From positions 62,001 to 126,000 of the forward strand of contig NZ_VCQU01000003.1 in the NCBI RefSeq assembly GCF_012932915.1: a stretch of DNA of 64,000 nt, given 5' to 3'. Made by a program: the position numbers and the translations under genes. Below the pieces are notes generated by a model. The model saw nothing but the letters and a program-made list of their open reading frames with translations, was not told the origin of the DNA and did no database searches. The stretch comes from Antrihabitans stalactiti (GTDB lineage Bacteria; Actinomycetota; Actinomycetes; Mycobacteriales; Mycobacteriaceae). Shown piece by piece: positions 19,885 through 29,800 of the stretch; position 1 is the first letter of the stretch, and every line of letters begins with the position of its first letter.

Positions 19885-20433
19885 TCACAGTAGGGATGTG
19901 ACCAGATGTGTGATCCGTGGGCGGGGATCGAAATCGGCGACCGGCATCGTGAGCTGGTGCAAGATCGCGCCGTCCAAGTAGTCCATCAGAATCGGTGCGT
20001 CGATCTCGGGCTGCTTCGAGACGGTCGCCATCATGCCGACGACCCAGGTGACCAGACCTTGGCGCGCTTCCAGGAGTGGGGCTTGCAGTTCTTCGGTCGC
20101 TGCGGCCTCGAGAAACAGGGCATAGCGCGCTGCGGTCCGCGTTCGTTCGGGTCCGAGGGAATGCATGAGCAAAGCAACTGCGCTGTCGATCAGTTCCGCC
20201 GCGGTCTGCGGAGTCGGTAGTTGGCCGAGCTGGTCCCAATCGGCGTGGTCGCGTTCGACGAGGCGGCCCGCAACTCCGGCCAGCAGCGTTTCGCGTGTGC
20301 GGAAGTAGTTCGACGTCGACCCTGTCGGCATCGCCGCGATCTCGTCCACCCCTCGGTGCGTCAGTCCTCGCGAACCTTTCGTGCCGAGCAACTCGATCGC
20401 GGCGTCCAACACCTGTTCACGCTTGCTGGTCAT
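19885..20433 (-). CDS. TetR-family transcriptional regulator
   Basis: A 182-residue regulator. The N-terminal helix-turn-helix is clear (KREQVLDAAIELLGTKGSRG, then THRGVDEIAAMPTGSTSNYF), followed by an all-helical ligand-binding domain. I use ATG 20433 (MTSKRE); a GTG nine bases upstream is in frame. It faces a FAD monooxygenase gene with 55 bases between starts, which carries two matching inverted repeats. The arrangement says it represses itself and the monooxygenase, and that the monooxygenase substrate or a related compound is the inducer. Confidence 0.85.
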   Translation of the reverse strand: MTSKREQVLDAAIELLGTKGSRGLTHRGVDEIAAMPTGSTSNYFRTRETLLAGVAGRLVERDHADWDQLGQLPTPQTAAELIDSAVALLMHSLGPERTRTAARYALFLEAAATEELQAPLLEARQGLVTWVVGMMATVSKQPEIDAPILMDYLDGAILHQLTMPVADFDPRPRITHLVTSLL

Positions 20434-20442
20434 ACATGTCAC

Positions 20443-20476
20443 ACTACACCCGTAGTAATTTCACTACATCCGTAGT
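20443..20476. promoter_or_regulatory. Tandem operators of the TetR regulator
   Basis: Two inverted repeats of identical form, ACTAC-N4-GTAGT, at 20443-20456 (spacer ACCC) and 20463-20476 (spacer ATCC). Their centres are 20 bases apart, two helical turns, so two dimers could bind on the same face. They fill the gap between the divergent tetR and monooxygenase starts and probably overlap both promoters. This is inferred from symmetry and position. Confidence 0.75.
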
Positions 20477-20488
20477 AACGTCTTTCGT

Positions 20489-21514
20489 ATGACGAAATCA
20501 GCAGCAATCATCGGTGGCGGAATCGGCGGGCTTGCCACCGCCAACTACTTGGTCCAGCACGGCTGGATAGTCGACGTTTTCGAACGGTCCGCAGCGTTGC
20601 CCGACACCGGAACTGCACTCGGCATGTGGCCGGAGGCCCTGGTCGCACTCGACGCGATAGGCGTCGGCGACCGCGTTCGCAGCATCGGCAGTCAGCAGAA
20701 GCACGGACTCTTCCGCCGAGCGGACGGCTCGACGCTGGCGAAGATCGACATTCGCGACACGGCGGTCCTGATCTCGCGGCCGCGCCTGCTTGAGTCTCTG
20801 GCGAGCACGTTGCCGGACGGAATCGTCAAGTTCTCGACGACAATCGACAACGTCGCCGACTTGGGCGGGTACGACGTGATTGTCGGAGCGGACGGCGTGA
20901 ACAGCCGCGTACGGACCGCTGTGGTCGGGCATCAGGTCGATCCAGAATTTCTCGGCTTCAGCGCGCTGATCGGCCGCGCACATGGCACGACCGACACGGT
21001 GGCCGAGACCTGGGACGAAGAGAAGATCTTCGGCATCAGCCCTCGCGACGGCGGCGTCACGAACTGGTTCGCCGCTTACCGTCAGCCGGCGGACGGTCGG
21101 ATGCCGGCCGATCCGATGGCGTTCCTGCGCAGCAACTTCGGCCACTGGCATTCCGACGTGACCGAGCTACTGGACCGCATCGACACCAACTCGTTCATTC
21201 ACTACAACGTGAAGCAGATGCCGAAGCTCGATAGCTACGTCCGCGGCAATATCGCGCTGATCGGCGATTCGGCGCACGCAATGGCGCCCAACCTGGGACG
21301 GGGCGCTTGCGAAACCCTGATCGACGCTGCGACGCTCGGGCAGGCCCTCGTCTCTCATGACGTCGACGAGGCCCTGCGTCGATACGATCGCAAGCGGCGC
21401 AAGCACACTCAACGCCTGCTGACAGGCGCGCGACTGATGAGCAAAGCCGCGATGAGCACTCGGTTCAACGGTCCACGTGATGCCGCGATTCGGGTGGTCT
21501 CCAAATTCGCGTGA
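20489..21514 (+). CDS. FAD-dependent aromatic-ring-type monooxygenase
   Basis: A 341-residue group A flavoprotein monooxygenase. The dinucleotide fold is AAIIGGGIGGLATANYL at the N-terminus; VIVGADGVNSRVR near 135 is the DG motif that contacts FAD and NAD(P)H; NIALIGDSAHAMAPNLGRG near 255 is the GD motif binding the FAD ribose. Members hydroxylate small aromatic or polyketide substrates using NAD(P)H and O2. The gene is controlled by the divergent TetR. It lacks a clear ribosome site before ATG 20489. The substrate is not evident. Confidence 0.85.
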   Translation: MTKSAAIIGGGIGGLATANYLVQHGWIVDVFERSAALPDTGTALGMWPEALVALDAIGVGDRVRSIGSQQKHGLFRRADGSTLAKIDIRDTAVLISRPRLLESLASTLPDGIVKFSTTIDNVADLGGYDVIVGADGVNSRVRTAVVGHQVDPEFLGFSALIGRAHGTTDTVAETWDEEKIFGISPRDGGVTNWFAAYRQPADGRMPADPMAFLRSNFGHWHSDVTELLDRIDTNSFIHYNVKQMPKLDSYVRGNIALIGDSAHAMAPNLGRGACETLIDAATLGQALVSHDVDEALRRYDRKRRKHTQRLLTGARLMSKAAMSTRFNGPRDAAIRVVSKFA

Positions 21515-21535
21515 CGTTTCACGTGGACCGGTCAA

Positions 21536-22288
21536 TCAGTTGGGGCCGGGGAGCAGAGTCTGGCCGACGCTGATCGAGCCGTCCGGATCGTTGACGAATG
21601 TGCCGACGCAGTTCCCCTGCAGCGCGCTGACAGTGAGATCGATGACCCGCGGATCGGCTACCTCGGACAGGTGGTTGACGTCCGGAACAGGTGTCATGCG
21701 GCACTGCCCACCATCGAGGCGACCGTCGACGGGCTCGGTCGTTCCGCGAATCGAGTAGTAGTTGATGTTGCCGGGAGTGTCGTCACCGGTGTTCAGCGAG
21801 TTGATGAACGGCGTGACGGGGCAACCATCGAAGCCCGAGCCCGGCAGCTGGAAGCAGCCACCCGGGGTGCCGTACTGCGGCGCACCGATCGAGATGTAGG
21901 TATCGACGACGTCGACGCCGCCGAGCGCGCGGATGTAGTTGCGCGCGCTCAGTGCGCCGTAGCTGTGCCCGACGAGCGCGATCGATTCGACGTTGGCCCC
22001 GCGAGTCGCGTTGTCGACGGCATCCTTGACCACGTACGACTCGCGGACGAGGTCCAGGCCACCGGTCGGCACCAGAACGACCTTGTAGCCGAGGCCGGTG
22101 AGCCGCGCGTCCATGTCCTTGTACATGTCGAGCGCGAGGGTTCCTGGAACGGGCTCCTGGCCCGGAATCAGGAACACGAGCCGGTCGCCACCGGGCGCAG
22201 CGGCGGCGGTGGGGGCGACGAGACCGGCGACCGAAGCGGCCAGCCCAGCCATCGCAACAAAGGTAAGCATAACCTTAGATAACTTCAC
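21536..22288 (-). CDS. Secreted serine hydrolase with an iron box at its start
   Basis: About 250 residues, exported. With GTG 22288 the signal peptide is VKLSKVMLTFVAMAGLAASV, ending near PTAAAAPGG. The nucleophile is in IALVGHSYGALSARN (G-x-S-x-G), and a cysteine-containing CRMTPVPDVNHLSE gives a likely Asp and His. The fold resembles the PE-PPE/lipase-type alpha/beta hydrolases of mycolic actinobacteria. The iron box 22259-22277 lies inside the first codons, so a start further down (ATG 22255) on a leaderless message is possible. It sits 32 bases after the last NRPS gene, so it belongs to the siderophore locus; a role in siderophore ester cleavage is only a guess. Confidence 0.65.
   Translation of the reverse strand: MKLSKVMLTFVAMAGLAASVAGLVAPTAAAAPGGDRLVFLIPGQEPVPGTLALDMYKDMDARLTGLGYKVVLVPTGGLDLVRESYVVKDAVDNATRGANVESIALVGHSYGALSARNYIRALGGVDVVDTYISIGAPQYGTPGGCFQLPGSGFDGCPVTPFINSLNTGDDTPGNINYYSIRGTTEPVDGRLDGGQCRMTPVPDVNHLSEVADPRVIDLTVSALQGNCVGTFVNDPDGSISVGQTLLPGPN
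22259..22277 (-). promoter_or_regulatory. Iron box (IdeR/DtxR type) at the hydrolase start
   Basis: AAAGGTAAGCATAACCTTA matches the consensus TTAGGTTAGGCTAACCTAA at 13 of 19 positions. It lies just downstream of the preferred GTG start of the secreted hydrolase, or immediately upstream of an alternative ATG at 22255. It would allow iron control of the hydrolase separately from the long NRPS message. Confidence 0.65.
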
Positions 22289-22320
22289 CGGCCGAACGGT
22301 AGCGCCTCGCACCGATTCGG

Positions 22321-25300
22321 TCAACTCGTACGAAACTGCAGGCTTGCCGCGACCTTTTCCACGGTCTCCTGCCAAATCACAGCCAGTCGGTTTGCTTGGT
22401 CCGCGGTCATCGCCGCACTGTTCCACCGCCAGCTTGTGACCAGCTGCGGCCCCGCCACGGTGGGACGGATCGCGCTGTAGACGTCGACCGCAAAGCGCAA
22501 CGGGAAGTCCGGCTCGGGCGCTATCGGAAGCTGTTGGTGCACAGCATTATCCGCTGACGGCAACCAGTGGAGTGGCACGTCTGGACCACCCAGATCGAAC
22601 CGGCCCAGGTAGTTGAACGCCACCTGCGGATCACGCGCGTGTGCCAGCTCAGGAACTGGATTCGTATACGCGAGCAAGCCGTAATCGACGCCGCCGTGCG
22701 GAACCTCATCGAGCTCCGCGGTGACAGCGTCCATCAGCGCATCCGGGCTCGCGTGGTCATGCCCAGCGCCCAGTCGAACCGGATAGAGAGTGGTGAACCA
22801 ACCGACCGTGTTCGCAGTGTCGACAGCACCACCGACGGCCTCGTCCTCGCGTCCGTGGCCACCCAGCGCGACGAGCATTCCTGCTGCGCCGTCTTGCCCG
22901 CGCTCGGCTCGCCAGGTGGCGATGGTGGTCGTCAGCGCGGTGAGCAGCAGCTCGCGCAATTGTCCCGACTTGCCGAGGAGTACCCGAGTCGTCTCGACCG
23001 ATGAATCCGCGGGCGCGATCTTCAGCATCGACCACGTGTCGGTCGTCGGGTCCGGGTAGCGCTCGCCCAGGACCGGGTCGTCGCCCGCCACCTGCGCAAT
23101 CCAGTAGTCGCGTTGCGCCAGAACCTCAGGCGCGTCAGCACGACGGCGCAATGCCTGTGCCCAATCCCGGAACGGTGTCGGCTCGGGCGGCAGGACCGGC
23201 ACCGACGGCGTCTCCGTCAGTTGCGACCACGCGTCTGCCAGGTCGGCGAACAGCACGCGCCAGGACACCGCGTCAACCGCGAGGTGGTGAACGGCGAGCA
23301 GCAATAACTCGCCCGAGTCACGTTCGAGCCGGACTGCCCGGACCATCGCCCCAGCGTGTGGGTCGAGCCCGTCGACCGCGGCGCGTGCCGCTTGCGCGAT
23401 GTCCGCATCCGTCGTCACCAAAATGTCGGCCGCCCTGACGATTCCCGGCTCGCGTGTGACAACACGAGGTCCGTCGGGTGTCTCGACGAGCCGCGAGCGC
23501 AGCATGTCGTGACCGTCGAGCACGGCCTGCAGCACGAGGGCCAGGTCGGCATCGCTCACCCGGGGCGGAAGCGTGAGCGCCATCGTGTGGCAAGCGCGCC
23601 GGAAGCTGCCGTACCGGAACATCCACGCGAAGTTCGGCACGGTCTCGATTTCGCCGTAGCCGATGTGCTCGGTGGCCGTCGCTCGCAGCGCCGCCGCGTC
23701 GATCGCCGCAGCCAGATCGCGGATTGTCGGTGTTGCAAGCACCATTCGTGGACTCACCGGCACCGACTGCCTGCGCAACCGATTGACCAGCGAGATCGCG
23801 ACGACACTGTCCATGCCCAGATCGAAGAAGTCCTCGTCGATGCCGGGCGCGGGACCGCCGAGCACCTCGGCGAACGCACCGGCGAGTGCTTTCTCCGTGT
23901 TCGTACCGGGCAGTGCGCCGGAATCGGACGCGCTCCCGGCAACCAGCAATTTCGCTGCCGCATCGACCAATTCGCGAGTGTCCAGCTTGCCGTTGGATGT
24001 GATGGGAAGGCTCGGCAACACGACAAGGCGCGTCGGCACCATGTAGGCCGGAAGGTGCTCGCCCAGTTCGGTCCGCAGCTTCGCCGGTTCTTTGCCGGAG
24101 GCGACAACGAAGCCGACCAGCGCGGGCCCTGCAGCGCGGCGCACCACCACGACCGCAGCCGCGGAGACGCCGGACAGCCTGCGCAATTCGGCTTCGATGT
24201 CGCCCAATTCGACGCGGTAGCCGCGAATTTTCACTTGATCGTCGACGCGGCCGAGGAACGTCAGCTCACCCGACGGGAGCCGACGCACCAGGTCGCCCGT
24301 GCGATACATGCGACGACCTGCGGCGAAGGGGTCGGCGACGAAACGGTCCGCGGTGTTCGCGCGGCGCTCGACGTAACCGCGCGTCAACTGTCCGCCCGCG
24401 AGATACAGCTCGCCGACCACACCGATCGGCGAGAGCCGCAGGTGTGAATCGAGAACGTATGCCGTTGTTCCTGCTGTCGGCCCGCCGAGATTCGGTGGCA
24501 GGCTGGATCCACGCTGCGCGGTGACCGGGCCGACCAAAGCTTCGACAGTCGTCTCGGTGGGTCCGTAGCAGTTGTAGACGTCGGTGTCGGGCAGCACCTG
24601 CAACTGCGCCCACAGCTGCGGACCGATCGCCTCACCACCGAGCGCGAGCACGGACAGCTGCGCTGCCGACGATCGGTCGCCGAGCAGGCCGGCATCGGAA
24701 AGCTGCGCGAACATCGACGGCGAGGTGTCGATCATGTCGATCCGTCGGGCGGCGATGCCATCGACCACACCTTGGGCATCCCGCATCTCCGCCGAGTCGA
24801 ACAAGTGGATTTCGTGCCCGTCGAGTAGCCCGACCAGCGGTTGCCAGGACGCATCGAAGCTGAGCGACCAGGCGTGTGCGATCCGGAGCTTTCGACCGAG
24901 GCGGGCTACCGCGGGTCGATAGACGCGGTTTCGGTGGTCGGCGAAATAGCTGGACAGGGCGGCGTGAGTACCCATCACGCCTTTGGGTTCACCTGTCGAT
25001 CCTGACGTGAAGATCAGGTATGCGCACTGGTCGGGTCGCGCTGCCACTGGAGCAAACTCCGCCGAAAAACCGAGTGCTGGGTCGTCGATCGTGAAAACGT
25101 CGACATCGAAATCACCGAGCAAGGGCGCACTGTCGCGAACCGAGACAACCAGGTCCGGGGCGGATTGCCGCAGGACCGATTCGATGCGTGAGATCGGTGC
25201 GGCGACATCCACGGGTACGTAAGCAGCACCCGCGGCAAGCGTGGCGAGGATGGCGATGATCGACCGCTCGGACCGTGGCAGTGCCAGCGCGACAACCGAT

Positions 25301-26820
25301 TCGGCACCGATTCCGCGCGCGGTCAGCTCAGCGGAGAGGGCTCCGGCGGCCGCAGCCAACTCGGCGTAAGTGAACTGCACGGCCGCCGTCGTGAGCGCGA
25401 TCGCCTCCGGCGTGCGCGCGGCCTGGCGCGCGAACTGCTCGGCGATGCCGACGTCCGAGACATCGTCGAGTGCAGGCGTGGTGGCCAACCGCAGGAGATC
25501 CGCACGTTCGCCCGGCAGCAGTGGGTCGAGCTCGCCAACGCCTGTGCTGTCAGGCAATCGACGCAGGACAGCCAGCAACCGCGCACCGATGTCGGCGGCC
25601 GAGAAGTGCGGCAGCGCTGCTGTCACGGCTTCGATCTCCAAGACGAGCGTCTCGTCGAGGACGTACGCGACGACGGTGAGCGGATAGTGCGCGAGGCTCT
25701 CCATCGTCTTCGGCACGAACTGCGCACCGTCGCGCGTGTGAATCGCGGCGGTCGCTGCGCCGATCGGCGCGTTCTCGAACACCAACAAGGTGTCGAACAA
25801 CGAATCGTGCCCAGCGGCGCGTTGCACGGTCGACAAGCCGAGGAAGCCTTGCTCGCGCATTGCCGCGGATTCCCGTTGCAGCGCGGCGCATTGCTCGACG
25901 ATCGATGCGGAACGATCGAGGCGAACCGCCATCGGGACCGCATTGATGAAAAGCCCGATCATCGTCTCGACGCCCGCGAGCGATTCGGGGCGACCGGAAA
26001 CAGTCGTGCCGAACACGACGTCGTCGCGATCGGTCAATGCTCCGAGGACGACAGCCCACGCAAACTGCGTGACGGTGTTCAAGGTGAGTCCGTGCTTGCG
26101 CGACCAGGTCCGCAGCGTCGCCGTCGACTCCGGATCCAGCTCGAACCGTGTCGATCCGGGCACGACCCGGCCGACCTGCGCCGAATCGCCCTCGGCCAGC
26201 ATCAGCGGTGCGCTCACTCGATCGAGATAGTCGACCCAGGATTTCGTTGCGGCGGCGGTGTCCTGCTGGGCGAGCCACCCGATGTAATCCCGATACGGTC
26301 GCGGGGTCGGCAGCAGCTCGGGGGCACCTGAGTCATAGATCGCGATCAGTTCGCGGAAGAAGACCGCCATCGCCCAGCCGTCCAACAGGATGTGGTGGGC
26401 GGTGAGGATCAGGCGACGAGACTCACCTGCCGTCGCGATGACCACTCGCCAGAGCGGTCCGCGGGAGAGGTCGAAGTTGCGGCGCCGCTCCGACACTTCG
26501 AGTTCGTCCAGCTCGTGGGCGGAAACCGCGATTTCCGACCACGGAACATCGACCCAGGTCGGCACGATCTGGACTGGCCGCGGCAGGTCCTGGTCCCAGA
26601 ACGATGCCCGCAGGTTCGGATGCCTGACGAACATCGCGTCGAAACTCCGATGCAAACGCTCCAAGTCGACGGGTCCGACGATCTCCATGACGAACTGCAT
26701 CGTGTACAGGTCGACGCCCTCGTCGGCGATCCGCGCGAGCGAAAAGAACCCTTCCTGCAAAGGGCTCAGTGCGAGAACGTCTTCGATACCGGCGGGCTGG
26801 GTGCGGTCGACCGTCGTCAC
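22321..26820 (-). CDS. mbtF: NRPS C-A-T-E, terminal module (MbtF-like)
   Basis: A 1499-residue single-module synthetase ending in an epimerisation-type domain. C domain: HHILLDGW near 142. A domain: LIFTSGSTGEPKG near 610 and YGPTETT near 755; the predicted pocket (D-A-Q-Q-A-G-C-V-E) ends with an acidic residue, which fits a basic amino acid such as (hydroxy)lysine. T domain: FFDLGMDSVVAIS near 997. E domain: HHLAVDAVSWRVL near 1177 with NTVGWFTTLYPV and FNYLGRFDLG. It has no thioesterase. In mycobactin loci this protein adds the last hydroxylysine, released as a cyclic lactam. Start GTG 26820 overlaps the previous stop (GTGA). Confidence 0.88.
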   Translation of the reverse strand: MTTVDRTQPAGIEDVLALSPLQEGFFSLARIADEGVDLYTMQFVMEIVGPVDLERLHRSFDAMFVRHPNLRASFWDQDLPRPVQIVPTWVDVPWSEIAVSAHELDELEVSERRRNFDLSRGPLWRVVIATAGESRRLILTAHHILLDGWAMAVFFRELIAIYDSGAPELLPTPRPYRDYIGWLAQQDTAAATKSWVDYLDRVSAPLMLAEGDSAQVGRVVPGSTRFELDPESTATLRTWSRKHGLTLNTVTQFAWAVVLGALTDRDDVVFGTTVSGRPESLAGVETMIGLFINAVPMAVRLDRSASIVEQCAALQRESAAMREQGFLGLSTVQRAAGHDSLFDTLLVFENAPIGAATAAIHTRDGAQFVPKTMESLAHYPLTVVAYVLDETLVLEIEAVTAALPHFSAADIGARLLAVLRRLPDSTGVGELDPLLPGERADLLRLATTPALDDVSDVGIAEQFARQAARTPEAIALTTAAVQFTYAELAAAAGALSAELTARGIGAESVVALALPRSERSIIAILATLAAGAAYVPVDVAAPISRIESVLRQSAPDLVVSVRDSAPLLGDFDVDVFTIDDPALGFSAEFAPVAARPDQCAYLIFTSGSTGEPKGVMGTHAALSSYFADHRNRVYRPAVARLGRKLRIAHAWSLSFDASWQPLVGLLDGHEIHLFDSAEMRDAQGVVDGIAARRIDMIDTSPSMFAQLSDAGLLGDRSSAAQLSVLALGGEAIGPQLWAQLQVLPDTDVYNCYGPTETTVEALVGPVTAQRGSSLPPNLGGPTAGTTAYVLDSHLRLSPIGVVGELYLAGGQLTRGYVERRANTADRFVADPFAAGRRMYRTGDLVRRLPSGELTFLGRVDDQVKIRGYRVELGDIEAELRRLSGVSAAAVVVVRRAAGPALVGFVVASGKEPAKLRTELGEHLPAYMVPTRLVVLPSLPITSNGKLDTRELVDAAAKLLVAGSASDSGALPGTNTEKALAGAFAEVLGGPAPGIDEDFFDLGMDSVVAISLVNRLRRQSVPVSPRMVLATPTIRDLAAAIDAAALRATATEHIGYGEIETVPNFAWMFRYGSFRRACHTMALTLPPRVSDADLALVLQAVLDGHDMLRSRLVETPDGPRVVTREPGIVRAADILVTTDADIAQAARAAVDGLDPHAGAMVRAVRLERDSGELLLLAVHHLAVDAVSWRVLFADLADAWSQLTETPSVPVLPPEPTPFRDWAQALRRRADAPEVLAQRDYWIAQVAGDDPVLGERYPDPTTDTWSMLKIAPADSSVETTRVLLGKSGQLRELLLTALTTTIATWRAERGQDGAAGMLVALGGHGREDEAVGGAVDTANTVGWFTTLYPVRLGAGHDHASPDALMDAVTAELDEVPHGGVDYGLLAYTNPVPELAHARDPQVAFNYLGRFDLGGPDVPLHWLPSADNAVHQQLPIAPEPDFPLRFAVDVYSAIRPTVAGPQLVTSWRWNSAAMTADQANRLAVIWQETVEKVAASLQFRTS

Positions 26821-29800
26821 TGTCGTGCCTGCCACGCCGAACCGAGCATTGCGAGCGCATCCTCGCTCAAGCCAGACACCGCCATCGGGGCGTGCGACTG
26901 CTCGACGACGGGCTCGGCTGGTTTCTCGGCGGTGACGCCGCTGTCGAGCGCCCTGTCGATGGCACTCGCGAGCTCCGCGATCGTCAGGTACTCGAACACC
27001 ATCTGCGGCGTCAGCGGCAGGCCTGCCTGCGTTGCTCGGCCAGCCCACTGGATCGAGATGACACTGTCGCCACCGAGCGCGAAGAATCCGTCCTCGCGGC
27101 CCACATCCTCGATCTCGAGCAGCTCTTCCAGCAGCTCGATGAGTTGGTGCTCGGTGTCGGTCGCGGCTGCACCGGCGAGAACAGCCTCCTGCGCTTGGCG
27201 CTTCTCCTCCAGAACGACGAGCACCAGCACGCCATCCGATTCCCACCGGGCTCGGACGCCGCTACGGAACACCCGATCGCCCTGCCCGGACCCGCCCAGG
27301 TACAGCTCGCCGACCACACCGCGCGGGACAAGTCGGCCTGCCGAATCGAGCACGAGCGCGCGGACGCCAGGCGCGGGCCGACCCCGGATCGGATCACTGC
27401 CTCCGAACAGCACCTGCGCGAGATCGTCGACGCTGAGGTCGGGTGCCGTGCTCGCCGCCTCCAGATCGAGCTGGTTGGCGTGGCCCCACTCGAGCAGCTG
27501 CACCCGCTCGCCTCGCGTGAGAACGTCGACATCGCCGACAGCGGCGTCGACGTCATCGGCGAACGAGGTGAGTACTCGGAGCAGTCGGTCCGCGAATTCC
27601 TGTCCCGATGCCTCGTCGTACAAATCGGTATTGAGGATCACGCCGCCGTCGAATCCACCCTCGGCATCCGCGAAGAAGCTCACGCTCACGTCGAGGTAGG
27701 CGATGTCGAAGTCGAACGGCAATACCGTCAGAGCTGAACCAGCGAGATCCACTCGGTCCGGCGCGGTCTCGCGGAAATGCAGCATGACCTGGAAAAGCGG
27801 GTTTCGTGACCTGGTTCGCGGCGGGTTGAGCGCTTCGACGAGCCGCTCGACCGGGATGTCCTGGTTGCTGTATGCGCCGAGCGCGTCGTCGCGCACGCGC
27901 GACAGGATCATGCGCATCGTCGGATCCCCGGTGAAGTCGGTCCGGAGGACGACGATGTTCGCGAACAGGCCGATCAAATCGTCGGTCGCCGCGTCGACGC
28001 GCCCCGCAATTGGCGTGCCCACCGGCACGTCGTCGCCTGCGCCCAATTTGTGCAGCAGCGTTCCGAGCGCGGCTTGGTACACCATGAACTCGGTCGTGCC
28101 GACGAGCTCGGCGGTCGCCTTCAGTCGTTCGCGCAGCTGCGCAGGCACGCTGAACGACGTGGCTGCTCCGCGCACACCGAGGCTCGCAGGCCGCGGACGG
28201 TCGTGCGCTACAACGATTTCGTCGGGTGCGCCGGCCAACGCCGTGCGCCAGTAGTCGATCTGCTGCTGTGCCAACCCGCTGACCGCGCCGGTGCCCGGCG
28301 CCTTGTCGAACAGTTCGCGCTGCCATATCGCGTAGTCCGCGTATTGCAGCTCGCGGTCCGGCCAGTCCGGTGCGCCAGACCCGGCTCGGCGCGCGGCATA
28401 CGCAGTCGCCAGGTCCTTGAACAACGCGTCGAAGGACCAATGATCGGCGACCATGTGGTGCACGAGCAGCGACAGCACGCGCACGTCGTCGGTAAGGGTG
28501 AACAGGTGCGGCCGGAAGAGCGGCTCGGATTCGACCGCGAAACTGTGCTGCGCGGCTTCGGCCAATTCCCGATCGAGCCGCTCTTGGTCACCGTCGAGCT
28601 GCGTGCGACCGACCACGACCGACGCGGCAGGATTGACCTGTTGAAACGGAATGCCGTCGTGCTCCGGGAACGTGGTGCGAAGCGACCCGTTGCGCTCGAC
28701 GACGTCGCCGATCGCGGCGACCAGCGCTTCCTCGTCCAGCGGACCGTCGATCCGTACCGCCAGCGGAATATTGCCGACCGCGCTCGGACCCTCCAGCCGA
28801 CGTTGGAACCACATCGCCAGCTGCGAGTACGACAGCGGCACGCGTTCGGGCCGGTCGCGTCTGGTGATCGGTGGACGTTGCGCGCCTTTCGGGATCATGG
28901 CCTCCGCGTCGATGACGCTCGCTAGTCCAACGACGGTCGGAGCGTCGAAAGGAGTGCGGACATCGATGTCGACATTGAATTCGGTCCGCACCTGCGCGAC
29001 CAGTCGGGTCGCTAGCAGCGAGTGTCCACCGAGTTCGAAGAACGAATCGTCCGCGCCCACCGTGTCGCGGCCGAGGATTCGGGCGAACAGCGCGGCAAGA
29101 CGGACCTCGGTCGGCGTGCTCGGCGCGCGATGCTCGGCAGCCGACGCTGCCATCGGCTCCGGCAGTGCAGCACGATCCAGCTTGCCGTGCGCCGTGATCG
29201 GAATTTCGTCGATCGTCAGCACGGCGGTCGGGACCATGTGCTCGGGCAGCGTCGCAGCCACGCGCGTCTTCACCTCGTCGGCGTCGATCGACTCGACACC
29301 GGCCGCAGGTACGACATAGGCCACGAGGATCGAGCCGATTTCCGGACGCTCGGTCGCGATGACGACACAATGCGCGACATCGTCGTGAGCCGCGATCGCA
29401 GCTTCCACTTCGCCCAACTCGATACGGAACCCGCGGACCTTGACCTGCTGGTCGGACCGACCGACAAACTCCAGGTCACCGTCGGTGTTGCGCCGCGCCA
29501 AGTCGCCGCTTCGGTAGATCCGGCCGCCGGGATGGAATGGATCGGCGACGAAGCGCTCGGCCGTCAGCCCGCGTCGATCGAGATATCCGCGCGCTACCTG
29601 GTCACCACCGAGGTAGATCTCGCCGACCACTCCGGTCGGTACTAGCTGTAGGGCGTCGTCGAGCAGGTAGAGGTAGACGTTGCGGTTCGGCGTCCCGATG
29701 GGCACGATGCGGGTGCCTTGGGGTTCCTCGACTGCGTAGTGCGTCGACGAGACGATCGCCTCGGTCGGACCGTAGTGGTTGCGCAGGGTGGCGTCGAGGA

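Noticed and set aside
22289-22426. N-terminal extension of the secreted hydrolase (start at 22426)
   Set aside because: It would overlap the end of the NRPS gene by about 100 bases and place 46 hydrophilic residues before the signal peptide.
26821-27246. N-terminal extension of the terminal NRPS up to 27246
   Set aside because: These codons are the other-frame reading of the preceding NRPS; the GTGA overlap at 26817-26820 and the first conserved C-domain residues fix the start.
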